A program made the translations under genes and the position numbers. 17,147 nucleotides of DNA from Rhodococcus sp. IITR03 (GTDB lineage Bacteria > Actinomycetota > Actinomycetes > Mycobacteriales > Mycobacteriaceae). Under the pieces are notes generated by a model. The model was not told the DNA's origin, did not search any database, and worked only from the letters and a program-made list of their open reading frames with translations. The stretch lies in assembly GCA_001017865.1 (NCBI GenBank), contig LATQ01000001.1, positions 1,745,047 to 1,762,193 on the forward strand, read 5' to 3'. The stretch's first letter is position 1. Each line of letters begins with the position of its first letter. Below, one piece after another: positions 1-8,105 of this stretch.

Positions 1-2
1 CG

Positions 3-143
3 ACCCGGCCGAGCGTCGGCGTCTCGCGCGAAGGCCGCGACCGGGTGCTCGAACGCTACAGCTGGGCGGCCGTGCCGCGCAGACCGGCCGCGATCTACGA
101 CAAGGCGATCGCCGCGCATCGAGAGGGGACGAACGGATGCTGA
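3..143 (+). CDS. Glycosyltransferase, C-terminal end only (partial)
   Basis: The frame is open from the first bases and stops at TGA 141-143. The last residues include RVLERYSWAAV followed by AAIYDKAIAAHRE. A closing amphipathic helix with Tyr-Ser-Trp is typical of the end of GT4-type (GT-B fold) glycosyltransferases, whose final helix packs back on the N-terminal domain. Only about 46 residues are present, so neither donor nor acceptor can be inferred. The stop overlaps the start of the following methyltransferase (ATG 137), which suggests translational coupling in one operon. The family call rests on this short tail and is moderate. Confidence 0.55.
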   Translation, partial: TRPSVGVSREGRDRVLERYSWAAVPRRPAAIYDKAIAAHREGTNGC

Positions 144-867
144 CCATCGACTTCGACCGCCTGGCGTCGTACCGGGGATACGCGCTCTCGACATCGGGGC
201 CGGCGCGGGGCGCCACTCCTTCGAGCTGTACCGCCGCGGCGCGGATGTCGTCGCCTTCGACCAGAACGCCGACGACATGAAGGCCGTCGCCGACATGTTC
301 GTCGCGATGGAACTCGAAGGCGAGGTCCCCGAGGGTGCGCTGGCCCGGGCCGAGGTCGGCGACGCGCTCGCGCTGCCGTACGACGACGCGACCTTCGATC
401 TCGTGCTCATCTCCGAGGTGCTCGAGCACGTGCCGGAGGACGAACGGGCCATCGCCGAGCTCGTCCGGGTCCTCAAGCCCGGTGGTGTCGCGGCCGTGAC
501 CGTGCCGCGCTGGCTGCCGGAGAAGATCTGCTGGGCACTGTCGGACGCCTACCACGAGGTGGAGGGCGGGCACATCCGCATCTACAAGGCCGACGAACTC
601 GCCGCGAAACTCGCCGCCGCCGGTCTCACGGTCTCGGGCACCGACCACGCCCACGCGCTGCACGCGCCGTACTGGTGGCTCAAGTGCGCCGTCGGCGTCG
701 ACAACGACGACAATCCGTTGACGAAGGCGTACCACCGGCTGCTGGTCTGGGATCTCATGAAGGCTCCGTGGATCACCCGCACGGCCGAGAAGATCCTCGA
801 TCCCGTCATCGGGAAGAGTGTTGTGTTCTACCTCGAGAAGCCGGGAAACGCCGGTGCGGCGCGGTGA
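137..867 (+). CDS. Class I SAM-dependent methyltransferase (frame break near 162)
   Basis: The ATG at 137 gives MLTIDFDRL, then the frame breaks. One missing G near 161-163 restores GVVPGIRALDIGAGAGRHSF, which continues without interruption to TGA 865-867 (243 aa when repaired). Motif I (DIGAGAGRHS), the acidic end of strand 2 (VVAFDQN), motif II (FDLVLISEVLEHV) and the post-II stretch LKPGGVAAVTVPR are all present, as in the Methyltransf_11/UbiE-like group that methylates small molecules or sugars. It follows a glycosyltransferase with overlapping ends and precedes a prenyltransferase-fold gene, so the substrate may be a glycoconjugate; that is inference. The break is more likely a consensus error than a true mutation. 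Confidence 0.85.
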
Positions 868-877
868 ATCCGCGCGC

Positions 878-1943
878 GTGACGGTGCCGTCGGTGCCGGG
901 TGCGCTGTCGCCGGAACAGAGCCTGGCGACGGGCCGGGCCATCGCGCGGATGCAGGAGCCTCGGGAGCCGTCCCGTGGTTCCCCGGTGGCACATCGACCC
1001 GTGGGATCACATCGAATCCGCGATGGCGTTGACCGCCATCGGTTTACGTGAAGAGGCGGACGCCGCCTTCGAGTGGTCGCGGCGGACGCAGCGCGCCGAC
1101 GGGTCGTGGCCCATCCAGTTCCGCGGCGACATCGTCGAGAACCACGACACCGACAGCAATTTCACCGCCTACATCGCCGTGGGCGTATGGCACCACCATC
1201 TCGTGACGGGCGATCGCGGGTTTGCCGAGCGCATGTGGCCGACGGTGCGGGCAGCGCTCGACCTCGTGGTCGACATGCAGTTGCCGGGCGGCCAGATCTC
1301 CTGGGCGCGAGGCGACGGCGGGATGTTCGACGAAGCGCTGCTCACAGGTTGCTCGAGTATCCACCAGAGTCTGTGGTGCGGTCTGCGGATCGCCGACCTG
1401 ATCGGTGAGGCGCAACCCGAATGGGAGGTCGCGCTGATCCGTCTCGGCCACGCTCTGCGTCGGCACCCCGAGGCGTTCACACCCAAGCCCGAGTACTCGA
1501 TGGACTGGTACTACCCGATCCTCGGGGGAGCGGTGCGCGGCACCGACGCGCATGAACGGATCCGCGAGCGCTGGTCGGATTTCGTCGTCGACGGGCTCGG
1601 GATCCGTTGCGTCGACCATCGTCCGTGGGTCACCGGAGCCGAGACGTGTGAACTGGTCCTGGCGCTCGACGCACTCGGCCACGCCGGGCGTGCCCGCGAA
1701 TTGTTCGCGGCCATGCAGCATCTGCGCGACCCGGACGGTTCGTACTGGACCGGTCTGGTCTACGCCGACGGCAAGCGCTGGCCGGTGGAGGTCAGTTCCT
1801 GGACCAGCGCAGCGGTGATCCTCGCCGCCGATGCGCTCTCGCGCACGACGGGAGGAAACGCGATCTTCCGGGATGCGGCGGCACCCGCCGATCAGGTGGG
1901 CGCCGACCGCTGCACCGAACGTTGCCCGGTGCTCGTCCCGTAG
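878..1943 (+). CDS. Prenyltransferase / terpenoid-cyclase alpha-barrel fold protein (two frame breaks near 960 and 990)
   Basis: The likely start is GTG 878 (VTVPSVPGALSPEQSL), 10 bases after the methyltransferase stop. Two missing C residues, near 959-960 and near 990, break the frame; repaired, it reads ARMQEPSGAVPWFPGGHIDP, then DPWDHIESAMAL, for 355 aa. Repeated helical-hairpin motifs such as QRADGSWPIQF and RDPDGSYWTG resemble the QW-like repeats of the prenyltransferase/squalene oxidase and six-hairpin glycosidase superfamily. Proteins of this kind are often annotated as prenyltransferase without biochemical proof, and the DXDD motif of squalene-hopene cyclases is not evident. Its place beside a glycosyltransferase and methyltransferases suggests a role in sugar or lipid-linked sugar metabolism. 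The gene ends one base before the convergent methyltransferase. Confidence 0.75.
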
Positions 1944-1944
1944 T

Positions 1945-2888
<944 letters not shown>

Positions 2889-2892
<4 letters not shown>

Positions 2893-3227
2893 CGTGCGCT
2901 CCGGCCGGGGTTTGCGGGTAGAGGTGCGAAACGCTCGGGGTCGCGGGTCGTCCGCCACGCGGCGGCGACCGGGGCGAGCTCGGTGGGCTTGGCGCCGTTT
3001 CGGTGGGCGCCGCGTCGATCGGTCCGGAATGAGCACGGACCTGCGCGTCGTCCCTGAAACGGTGCAGTACCTGAGGATCCCAGCTGTTCGCACGCACGAG
3101 CACGTCACCACAGCCCTGCAGGTAGGTCGCGAGCCGTCCGGTCAGCTTCCGCGAACGAAAGATCCTCGGGCGTCGACTCGTCGACGGTCGCGAGGACCGA
3201 CCAGATGCGATCTGTCGACCGGGCTAC
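2889..3227 (-). pseudogene. LLM-class (F420-type) oxidoreductase, detached C-terminal fragment
   Basis: Reading the minus strand from about 3227, three frames together give a C-terminal LLM-family sequence: ARSTDRIWSVLATVDESTPE, then GRLATYLQGCGDVLVRANSW (frame change consistent with one extra T near 3166), then VLHRFRDDAQVRAHSGPID, and after a junction near 2992 a third frame, KPTELAPVAAAWRTTRDPER, to TGA 2891-2889. The stop overlaps the next gene by ATGA. About 50 residues normally found between GPID and ELAP are missing. The N-terminal part of such a protein, in the same orientation, lies at 8692-8106 on the other side of the ars cluster, so the two pieces are probably one gene split by insertion. 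The family call relies on remembered family sequence and the gene order. Confidence 0.55.
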
Positions 3228-3283
3228 GACGGGACACGCCGTGCCGCCGCCACCGGACTCGTTGTACGGGGGACTGACGGAGA

Positions 3284-3495
3284 TCACCGCGAATCTCCCA
3301 CCTCGGCGAGCCAATGCGCGGTGATCGCTGTTTCATAGGCCATGACCACGGCTGTGGTCAGTAGATGTTCGGTATCCCGCGGTCGGCACAACGATTGGGG
3401 TCTCGGTTCAAGAACCGATTCCATCCGTTCCACAGTTCGTCGATGAGCTCGAGGAGCCGTTCACGAGAAGGCGTGAACTGGGTACTGGTTGTCAT
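3284..3495 (-). CDS. Small hypothetical protein, divergent from the ars operon
   Basis: ATG 3495 opens a 45-codon frame (MTTSTQFTPSRERLLELIDE, then a Trp/Asn-rich stretch LWNGWNRFLNRDPNRC) ending at TGA 3360-3358. One missing G at that stop (TG to TGG) would extend it to TTAVVMAYETAITAHWLAEV and a stop at 3284, 70 aa in total; the same single-base deletion pattern affects most genes here. Third-position G/C is only about 70%, lower than the neighbours, so it may be foreign or not translated. The first half looks like a soluble amphipathic helix. It lies inside the presumed inserted segment and diverges from arsR. I recognise no family. Confidence 0.35.
3343..3360. repeat. 7-bp perfect inverted repeat at the end of the small ORF
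   Basis: TGACCAC, GGCT loop, GTGGTCA. It covers the stop codon of the 45-codon frame. It could be a weak terminator or an operator half-site; the stem is too short to be sure. Confidence 0.3.
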
Positions 3496-3580
3496 GGGCG
3501 GTGATCCTAGGAATGTGAACCGTCAGGTTCTGTGGGAGGAGGTTCTGCCCTGACCGGATGTGGCAAGACGATTTGTCGGC

Positions 3581-3604
3581 TGATTCGATCAGTGTCAATA
3601 TTGA
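3581..3604 (+). promoter_or_regulatory. Probable ArsR operator in front of the ars operon
   Basis: Two palindromes lie directly before the arsR start: TGATTCGATCA (3581-3591) and the perfect 10-mer TCAATATTGA (3595-3604), which ends four bases before the GTG start codon at 3608. This A/T-rich dyad stands out in a G/C-rich background and resembles ArsR/SmtB-family operators, which are short A/T-rich dyads with ATCAA/TTGAT halves. The closeness to the start codon implies either a leaderless mRNA or a repressor sitting over the transcription start. Inference only. Confidence 0.5.
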
Positions 3605-3607
3605 TGG

Positions 3608-4005
3608 GTGTCGATTCAAACTGATAGTGGTGACCTCTGCTGCGCACCACTGGTACGGGAACCTCTGACGGAGGACTGGGCCGCAGACCTGGCCCGGATG
3701 TTCAAGGCGATCGGAGACCCGGTACGCCTACGGCTGCTCAGCCTGATCGCCAGCCATGAGGGCGGCGAAAGCTGTGTCTGCGACATCAGCCCGGCCTTCG
3801 ACCTGTCCCAGCCGACCATCTCGCATCACCTCAAGGTGCTGCGCGAGGCCGGCCTGCTCGACTGCGAACGCCGTGCACCTGGGTGTACTACCGGGTGATC
3901 CCCTCTGCCTTGGCCCAGCTGTCGGCCGTCCTGTCCCCGGAACGGGGAGTCGTGCCCGGCTCGGACTGCACCGTGGTCGACGATGCCGCGGAGGCGACGC
4001 GATGA
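3608..4005 (+). CDS. arsR: ArsR/SmtB-family arsenite-responsive repressor (frame break near 3870)
   Basis: Start GTG 3608 (VSIQTDSGDLCCAPL); the ATG at 3604 is in a frame that stops at once. The winged-helix core follows: FKAIGDPVRLRLLSLIASH, then ESCVCDISPAFDLSQPTIS and HHLKVLREAGLLDCERR. Vicinal Cys11-Cys12 near the N-terminus plus Cys56/Cys58 at the recognition region fit the As(III) site type known from Corynebacterium ArsR, where N-terminal Cys-Cys joins a Cys near the DNA-binding helices. One missing G near 3870 breaks the wing; repaired it reads RGTWVYYRVIPSALAQLSAV, giving 132 aa. The TGA overlaps the acr3 ATG (ATGA). It probably represses this operon through the dyad just upstream. 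Confidence 0.88.
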
Positions 4006-5105
4006 CCGCGACGAACACCGAGCACCAGGCGGTCGTCGGGAAGATGTCGACCCTCGACCGGTTCCTGGCCGTGTGGATCGGCGCCGCCATCGTCGTCGGC
4101 CTGTTGCTCGGCCGGATGATTCCCGGCCTGGGTGAAGCGTTGAGTTTCATCGAGATCGACGGCATCTCCCTGCCGATCGCCCTCGGTCTGCTGATCATGA
4201 TGTATCCAGTGCTGGCGAAGGTGCGCTACGACCGTCTCGACACCGTCACCGGCGACCGCAAGCTGTTGATCTCGTCGCTGATCCTCAACTGGGTCCTCGG
4301 CCCGGCACTGATGTTCGCGCTCGCCTGGCTGATGCTGCCGGATCTGCCCGAATATCGCACCGGCCTGATCATTGTGGGTCTGGCTCGCTGCATCGCGATG
4401 GTGATCATATGGAACGACCTCGCGTGCGGTGACCGGGAAGCCGCGGCGGTGCTGGTGGCGATCAACTCGGTCTTCCAGGTGATCATGTTCGCCGTGCTCG
4501 GCTGGTTCTACCTGTCGGTGCTTCCCGGCTGGCTGGGTCTCGAACAGGCCGCCCTGGATGTGTCGCCGTGGCAGATCGCCAAGTCGGTGCTGATCTTCCT
4601 CGGCATTCCCCTGGTCGCAGGGTTCCTCACCCGGCACTTCGGTGAGAAAGCCAAGGGCCGCACCTGGTACGAGGACACCTTCCTGCCGAAGATCGGGCCG
4701 TGGGCACTCTACGGGTTGCTGTTCACCATCGTGATCCTGTTCGCGTTGCAGGGCGAGCAGATCACCTCCCGACCGCTGGACGTCGTGCGGATCGCGCTGC
4801 CGCTGCTGGCGTACTTCGCGATCATGTGGGGCGGCGGATACCTGTTCGGCGCCGCGATCGGCCTCGGCTACGAACGCACCACCACCCTCGCGTTCACCGC
4901 GGCCGGCAACAACTTCGAGCTGGCCATCGCGGTGGCGATCGGCACCTTCGGGGTGACCTCGGGTCAGGCTCTGGCCGGGGTGGTCGGACCGCTCATCGAG
5001 GTCCCGGTTCTTGTTGCGCTGGTCTATGTTTCGCTTGCCCTGCGCAACCGTTTCGCCCGCCGCGAGTCGCCACAGGTACCCACATCGAGAGAGGCTGATC
5101 CGTGA
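4002..5105 (+). CDS. acr3: ACR3-family arsenite efflux permease
   Basis: The protein is an intact 367-aa integral membrane protein with about ten hydrophobic segments, the usual ACR3 length. It carries the family signature GLARCIAMVIIWNDLACGD in the fourth membrane segment with Cys130, and AGNNFELAIAVAIG in the ninth with Glu306. These correspond by position to the Cys and Glu shown to be needed for transport in a characterised clostridial ACR3. It exports As(III) using the proton-motive force. The ATG at 4002 overlaps the arsR stop and the TGA overlaps the arsC GTG, so the three genes are coupled. No frame break was found. The frame is open further upstream (3756), but that extension covers arsR and is not coding. 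Confidence 0.95.
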   Translation: MTATNTEHQAVVGKMSTLDRFLAVWIGAAIVVGLLLGRMIPGLGEALSFIEIDGISLPIALGLLIMMYPVLAKVRYDRLDTVTGDRKLLISSLILNWVLGPALMFALAWLMLPDLPEYRTGLIIVGLARCIAMVIIWNDLACGDREAAAVLVAINSVFQVIMFAVLGWFYLSVLPGWLGLEQAALDVSPWQIAKSVLIFLGIPLVAGFLTRHFGEKAKGRTWYEDTFLPKIGPWALYGLLFTIVILFALQGEQITSRPLDVVRIALPLLAYFAIMWGGGYLFGAAIGLGYERTTTLAFTAAGNNFELAIAVAIGTFGVTSGQALAGVVGPLIEVPVLVALVYVSLALRNRFARRESPQVPTSREADP

Positions 5106-5511
5106 GCGCACCGAGTGTGTTGTTCGTCTGTGTCCACAACGCCGGCCGCTCCCAGATGGCTGCCGGGTTCCTCACCGCCCTGGCCGGGGACCGGATCGAA
5201 GTGCGCTCCGCCGGAAGCGCCCCGGCCGAGCAGGTCAATCCGGCCGCGGTCGCGGCGATGGCCGAGGTCGGCATCGACATCTCCACCGAGAATCCGAAGA
5301 TCCTCACCACCGAGGCGGTGCAGGCATCGGATGTGGTGATCACGATGGGCTGCGGGGACACCTGCCCGGTGTTCCCCGGCAAGTCCTACCGCGACTGGTG
5401 CTCGACGACCCGGCCGCAGGCCTCGAAGCGGTGCGCTCGATCCGGGACGAGATCGAGGCCAAGGTCGAAGCCCTCATCGCCGAGTTGACCGCCCCGTCTT
5501 CCCCGCGCTGA
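5102..5511 (+). CDS. arsC: Arsenate reductase, low-molecular-weight phosphatase fold, CX5R type (frame break near 5399)
   Basis: GTG 5102 starts VSAPSVLFVCVHNAGRSQMA, with the LMW-PTPase P-loop Cys10-X5-Arg16. A second redox-type pair sits in VVITMGCGDTCPVFPGKSYR (Cys84, Cys88), as in thiol-relay arsenate reductases of actinobacteria. One missing G after GACTGG near 5398 breaks the frame before the conserved acid loop; repaired it reads DWVLDDPAAGLEAVRSIRDE and ends at 5511 (136 aa). It reduces arsenate to arsenite for ACR3; whether electrons come from thioredoxin or from mycothiol/mycoredoxin cannot be told from sequence. Overlap GTGA with acr3. Confidence 0.9.
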
Positions 5512-5525
5512 CAGGAGGCTCTTCG

Positions 5526-6581
5526 ATGACGACGAACGTCGATGTCGTGGTGGTCGGCGGTGGGCAGGCGGGTCTGGCTGCCGGCTACTACCTGCGGCGG
5601 GCCGGGCACCGCTTCGTGATCCTCGACGACCAGGAACGGCCGGGTGGGGCGTGGCCGCACATGTGGTCCTCGCTGCATCTGTTCTCCCCGGCGGAATTCG
5701 CGTCCCTGCCCGGGTGGCCGATGCCCCGCTGGCCGGACGGATTCCCGCCTGCACGGCATGTCGTCGACTATCTCACCGCCTACGAAACCCGCTACGGCCT
5801 GCCGATCGAGCGGCCGGTGCGGGTGCAGGCGGTACGCCGCGACGGCCTGATCTGCTGGTCGACACCGACCGCGGGCAGTGGCGGGCGCGGCGGGTGATCA
5901 GCGCCACCGGTACCTGGCAGCGACCGTTTCTGCCGAGCTATCCGGGCATGAATGTGTTCACCGGGCGGCAGTTGCACACCGTCGACTACCGTAGCGCGGC
6001 CGAGTTCACCGGCTCGGACGTCGTAGTGGTCGGGGGTGGCAACTCCGCGGCTCAACTCGTCGCCGAGATCTCCACCACCGCGAGAACCATCTGGGTCACC
6101 AACCGGCCCCCGCGGTTCCTGCCGGATGGCGTCGATGGCCGGGCCTTGTTCGAGCTCGCCTCCCGCCGTGCAGTGGCCCTGGCTGCCGGACGGACCGATC
6201 CCGGCGGCATCGCCGCCCTGGGGGACATCGTGATGGTCCCGGAGGTGCTTGCCGCCCGTGAGCGTGGCGTCATGACCGCGCTGCCGATGTTCGATCGGCT
6301 CACCCGGGACGGCATCGCCTGGGGACAGCGCCACCGAACCGCCGATGTCGTGCTGTGGGCCACGGGATTTCGGCCCGCCCTCGCACATCTGCGGCCGTTG
6401 CGGTTGCGCGATCACACCGGCACGGTGCCGGTCGCCGGCACCCGCTCGCTCAAGGAATCGCGCCTGCATCTGCTCGGCTACGGCGACTGGACCGGTCCCG
6501 GTTCGGCCACCATCCTCGGCGTCGGCCGCACCGCCAAGCACCGTCGCCGACCTCGACCTCGACCTCGACCTCGACACCTGA
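5526..6581 (+). CDS. arsO: ArsO-like flavin-dependent monooxygenase (frame breaks near 5850 and 6536)
   Basis: ATG 5526 follows a strong AGGAGG site at 5513-5518. The N-terminal FAD-binding motif is VVVVGGGQAGLAAGYYLRRA, followed by the FMO-like LHLFSPAEFASLPGWPMP. After one missing base near 5850 the frame continues LLVDTDRGQWRARRVISATG, with the NADPH-binding GGGNSAAQLVAE and the late ATG motif VVLWATGFRPAL. Two further missing bases near 6536 would let it end TVADLDLDLDLDT at 6581 (352 aa). Without that change it runs to TGA 6605-6607 with Arg/Pro-rich, codon-atypical residues and overlaps the next start. The gene sits between two arsC genes; ArsO-type monooxygenases recur in ars operons, but their exact reaction is not firmly settled. 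Confidence 0.8.
6549..6575 (+). repeat. Tandem GACCTC hexamer repeat (4.5 copies)
   Basis: Four exact GACCTC units plus GAC lie at the 3' end of arsO. In the favoured frame they encode Asp-Leu repeats; in the other open frame they encode Pro-Arg repeats. Such an array can vary in copy number by slippage, changing the tail by two residues at a time without altering the frame. Confidence 0.85.
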
Positions 6582-6603
6582 TCTGCGTGAAAGGACCTCG
6601 ACC

Positions 6604-7011
6604 GTGAGCACACCCTCGGTGCTGTTCGTCTGCGTGAAGAACGGCGGAAAGTCCCAGATGGCCGCCGGCCTGATGCGGGCCGCCGCCGGCGACACCGTTA
6701 CGGTGCACTCCGCCGGTACGAAGCCCGGTGCCGGCATCAATGCCCTGGCGGCCGAAGTGCTCCTCGAGGTCGGCGTCGACATCACCGGCCAGACCCCGAC
6801 ACCGGTCGACCCCGACCTGGTCCGCGACGTCGATCTCGTGGTCACCCTCGGCCGCGAAGCCCACCTCGAGCCGGTGGCCGGGACACAGTTCGAGAACTGG
6901 GACACCGACGAGCCGTCCGAGCGCGGCATCGTCGGCATCGAACGGATGCGGCTGGTCCGCGACGACATCGCCGCTCGTGTCACCGACCTTGCCGACCGGC
7001 TCCGTCGCTGA
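6604..7011 (+). CDS. arsC: Arsenate-mycothiol transferase-like ArsC, NGGKS type
   Basis: GTG 6604 follows GAAAGGA at a suitable distance. The protein is an intact 135 aa: VSTPSVLFVCVKNGGKSQMA, then VTVHSAGTKPGAG and DVDLVVTLGREAHLEPV. Cys10 is kept, but the P-loop is CVKNGGKS, with Lys in place of the CX5R arginine. The same NGGKS loop occurs, as I recall, in Corynebacterium glutamicum ArsC1/ArsC2, which join arsenate to mycothiol so that mycoredoxin can release arsenite. The resolving cysteine pair of the first ArsC is absent, in line with a mycothiol partner. Two arsC genes of different type in one operon suggest division of labour or redundancy. Confidence 0.88.
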   Translation: MSTPSVLFVCVKNGGKSQMAAGLMRAAAGDTVTVHSAGTKPGAGINALAAEVLLEVGVDITGQTPTPVDPDLVRDVDLVVTLGREAHLEPVAGTQFENWDTDEPSERGIVGIERMRLVRDDIAARVTDLADRLRR

Positions 7012-7017
7012 AGACAC

Positions 7018-7052
7018 CGAGGTCGGCCACCCGAATCCGGTGGCCGACCTCG
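7018..7052. terminator. Perfect 14-bp hairpin, bidirectional terminator between arsC2 and cadI
   Basis: The arm CGAGGTCGGCCACC (7018-7031) pairs fully with GGTGGCCGACCTCG (7039-7052) around a 7-base loop. It starts 6 bases after the arsC2 stop and lies 12 bases beyond the stop of the convergent cadI gene, so it can end transcription from both sides. There is no T-run, as is common in actinobacteria. Confidence 0.85.
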
Positions 7053-7063
7053 AGGGAAGCCGT

Positions 7064-7547
7064 TCAGCAGGACGGTGCGGCCGAAGCCTGCTGCGTGTCC
7101 TCGGCCGGGGCGGCGGTGCCGCAGCACATGCCACCCACGGCGGTGGCCGGATCGTCGAGATGCTGTGGCTCGAGCCGAAGGTTTCCGAATCGGCGAGGAC
7201 GGTGTAGACCTCCCACTTCTCCCCGGCCGGGCCGGTAACCCACACTTTGTCCTGGGTGGCGAAGCAGCAGGTGGTGCCGATCTCCTCCTCGGTGAACAGC
7301 CCTTCGTCGGTGAGGCGGGCGATTTCGGCGTGGACCTTCTCGCTCGATTCGACCTCCACGCGAGGTGGTTGATGGTGCCGCCCTTGCCGGGGTTTTCGAG
7401 CAGGACCAGCTTCAGTGGCGGTTCGGCGATCGCGAAGTTCGCGTAGCCGGGCTCGAGCTTGGCCGGTTCGGTGCCGAACAGTTTCGTGTAGAAGGCGACC
7501 GCTTCTTGCAGGTCGTCGACGTTGAGGGCGAGTTGTGCGCGGGACAT
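7064..7547 (-). CDS. arsI: CadI/ArsI-type vicinal-oxygen-chelate protein, C-As lyase candidate (frame breaks near 7362 and 7173)
   Basis: ATG 7547 follows GGAGG (GTGGAGGCTGAC). The sequence is a glyoxalase/dioxygenase-fold protein: MSRAQLALNVDDLQEAVAFY, GTINHLGVEVESSEK (repaired), EEEIGTTCCFATQDKVWVTG and EKWEVYTVLADSETFG. Gln5, His61 and Glu113 have the spacing of the metal ligands, and Cys94-Cys95 match the vicinal pair that binds trivalent methylarsenic in ArsI. Two missing bases break the frame; repaired length is 161 aa, with a tail containing MCCGTA and a final Cys. ArsI splits methyl or aromatic As(III) compounds to As(III) with Fe(II) and O2; the related M. tuberculosis CadI is cadmium-induced. 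It is divergent from an arsR gene, which probably regulates it. Confidence 0.85.
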
Positions 7548-7567
7548 GTCAGCCTCCACCTGTGTGG

Positions 7568-7619
7568 CATATGTCGAAATACTGGACAGGTACAGGATGC
7601 GCCACCTTTTCGACATATG
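7568..7619. promoter_or_regulatory. Divergent cadI/arsR promoter region with 12-bp inverted repeats
   Basis: CATATGTCGAAA (7568-7579) and its exact complement TTTCGACATATG (7608-7619) flank a 28-base spacer, giving 40 bp from start to start. Each half also holds the palindrome CATATG. The region lies between the cadI start (7547) and the arsR start (7645), so the two halves are placed to control both genes. It is probably a pair of ArsR dimer sites. It differs from the dyad before the first arsR, suggesting distinct repressor specificities. Confidence 0.6.
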
Positions 7620-7644
7620 TCAAGTAAGTGGATAAGCTCGAACC

Positions 7645-8004
7645 ATGCCGAAAGCCCTGCCCATGATCGACGTCAGCACCCCGATCTGCTGCGAACCGGT
7701 CTCGGCCGCACCCATGAGCGACAACGCAGCTCTCGAACTCGCACTACGCCTGAAGGCCCTGGCGGACCCGGTCCGCATCAAGCTCATGTCGATCCTGCTC
7801 ACCGCCGACGGCGGTGAAGTGTGCACCTGCGATCTCGCCACCGACATCGGCTTGGCCGAATCCACTGTCAGTCACCACCTCGGGCAGCTGCGCAAGGCCG
7901 GCATGGTCGTATCCGAACGCCGCGGGATGAACGTCTTCTACCGTGCCCGCGCCGAGTCCCTCGAAGCCCTGCGGATGGTGCTGGACCCGAACTGTTGTCG
8001 CTGA
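7645..8004 (+). CDS. arsR: ArsR/SmtB-family metalloregulator, second copy
   Basis: The protein is an intact 119 aa from ATG 7645. The N-terminus MPKALPMIDVSTPICCEPVS has Cys15-Cys16; the helix-turn-helix core is LKALADPVRIKLMSIL, then EVCTCDLATDIGLAESTVSH and HHLGQLRKAGMVVSERRG, with the wing MNVFYRARAESL. Cys60 and Cys62 sit at the start of the DNA-binding helices and the tail ends NCCR. Cys15/Cys16 agree with the positions I recall for C. glutamicum ArsR, pointing to As(III) or Sb(III); the second and third Cys pairs could also allow Cd(II). It faces cadI across the inverted repeats at 7568-7619 and very likely controls both genes. It is only distantly similar to the first arsR. Confidence 0.9.
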   Translation: MPKALPMIDVSTPICCEPVSAAPMSDNAALELALRLKALADPVRIKLMSILLTADGGEVCTCDLATDIGLAESTVSHHLGQLRKAGMVVSERRGMNVFYRARAESLEALRMVLDPNCCR

Positions 8005-8105
8005 TCCCGACGTGGTGTCGATTACCTGCCATATGGCCCGGAAGGACGTACATCGAGCAGAAAATCGGGGGTTGGGCGCGCAGCGGCCTTGGTTGGGTCG
8101 CTGGT

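Noticed and set aside
3365..3553. 62-residue forward frame before arsR
   Set aside because: Overlaps the better-supported minus-strand small ORF, and has Ser/Arg-rich composition without a good start context.
3756..5105. 449-residue frame that could suggest an ArsR-ACR3 fusion
   Set aside because: The first 82 residues are arsR read in another frame; ACR3 starts at ATG 4002 and has normal length.
3888..5111. 407-residue antisense frame over acr3
   Set aside because: Hydrophilic His/Asp/Gln-rich composition typical of antisense to a membrane protein gene.
5792..6613. 273-residue antisense frame over arsO
   Set aside because: Shadow of the FMO gene; the low-complexity Arg/Ser start comes from the GACCTC repeat.
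7583..7592. CTGGACAGGT resembling part of the TetR element
   Set aside because: Only a half match in the cadI/arsR region; the partner half is absent, so it is probably chance.
7868..8105. Continuation of the LLM frame past 8106
   Set aside because: It runs antisense into arsR and lacks LLM-family sequence; it is an accidental open frame beyond the junction.
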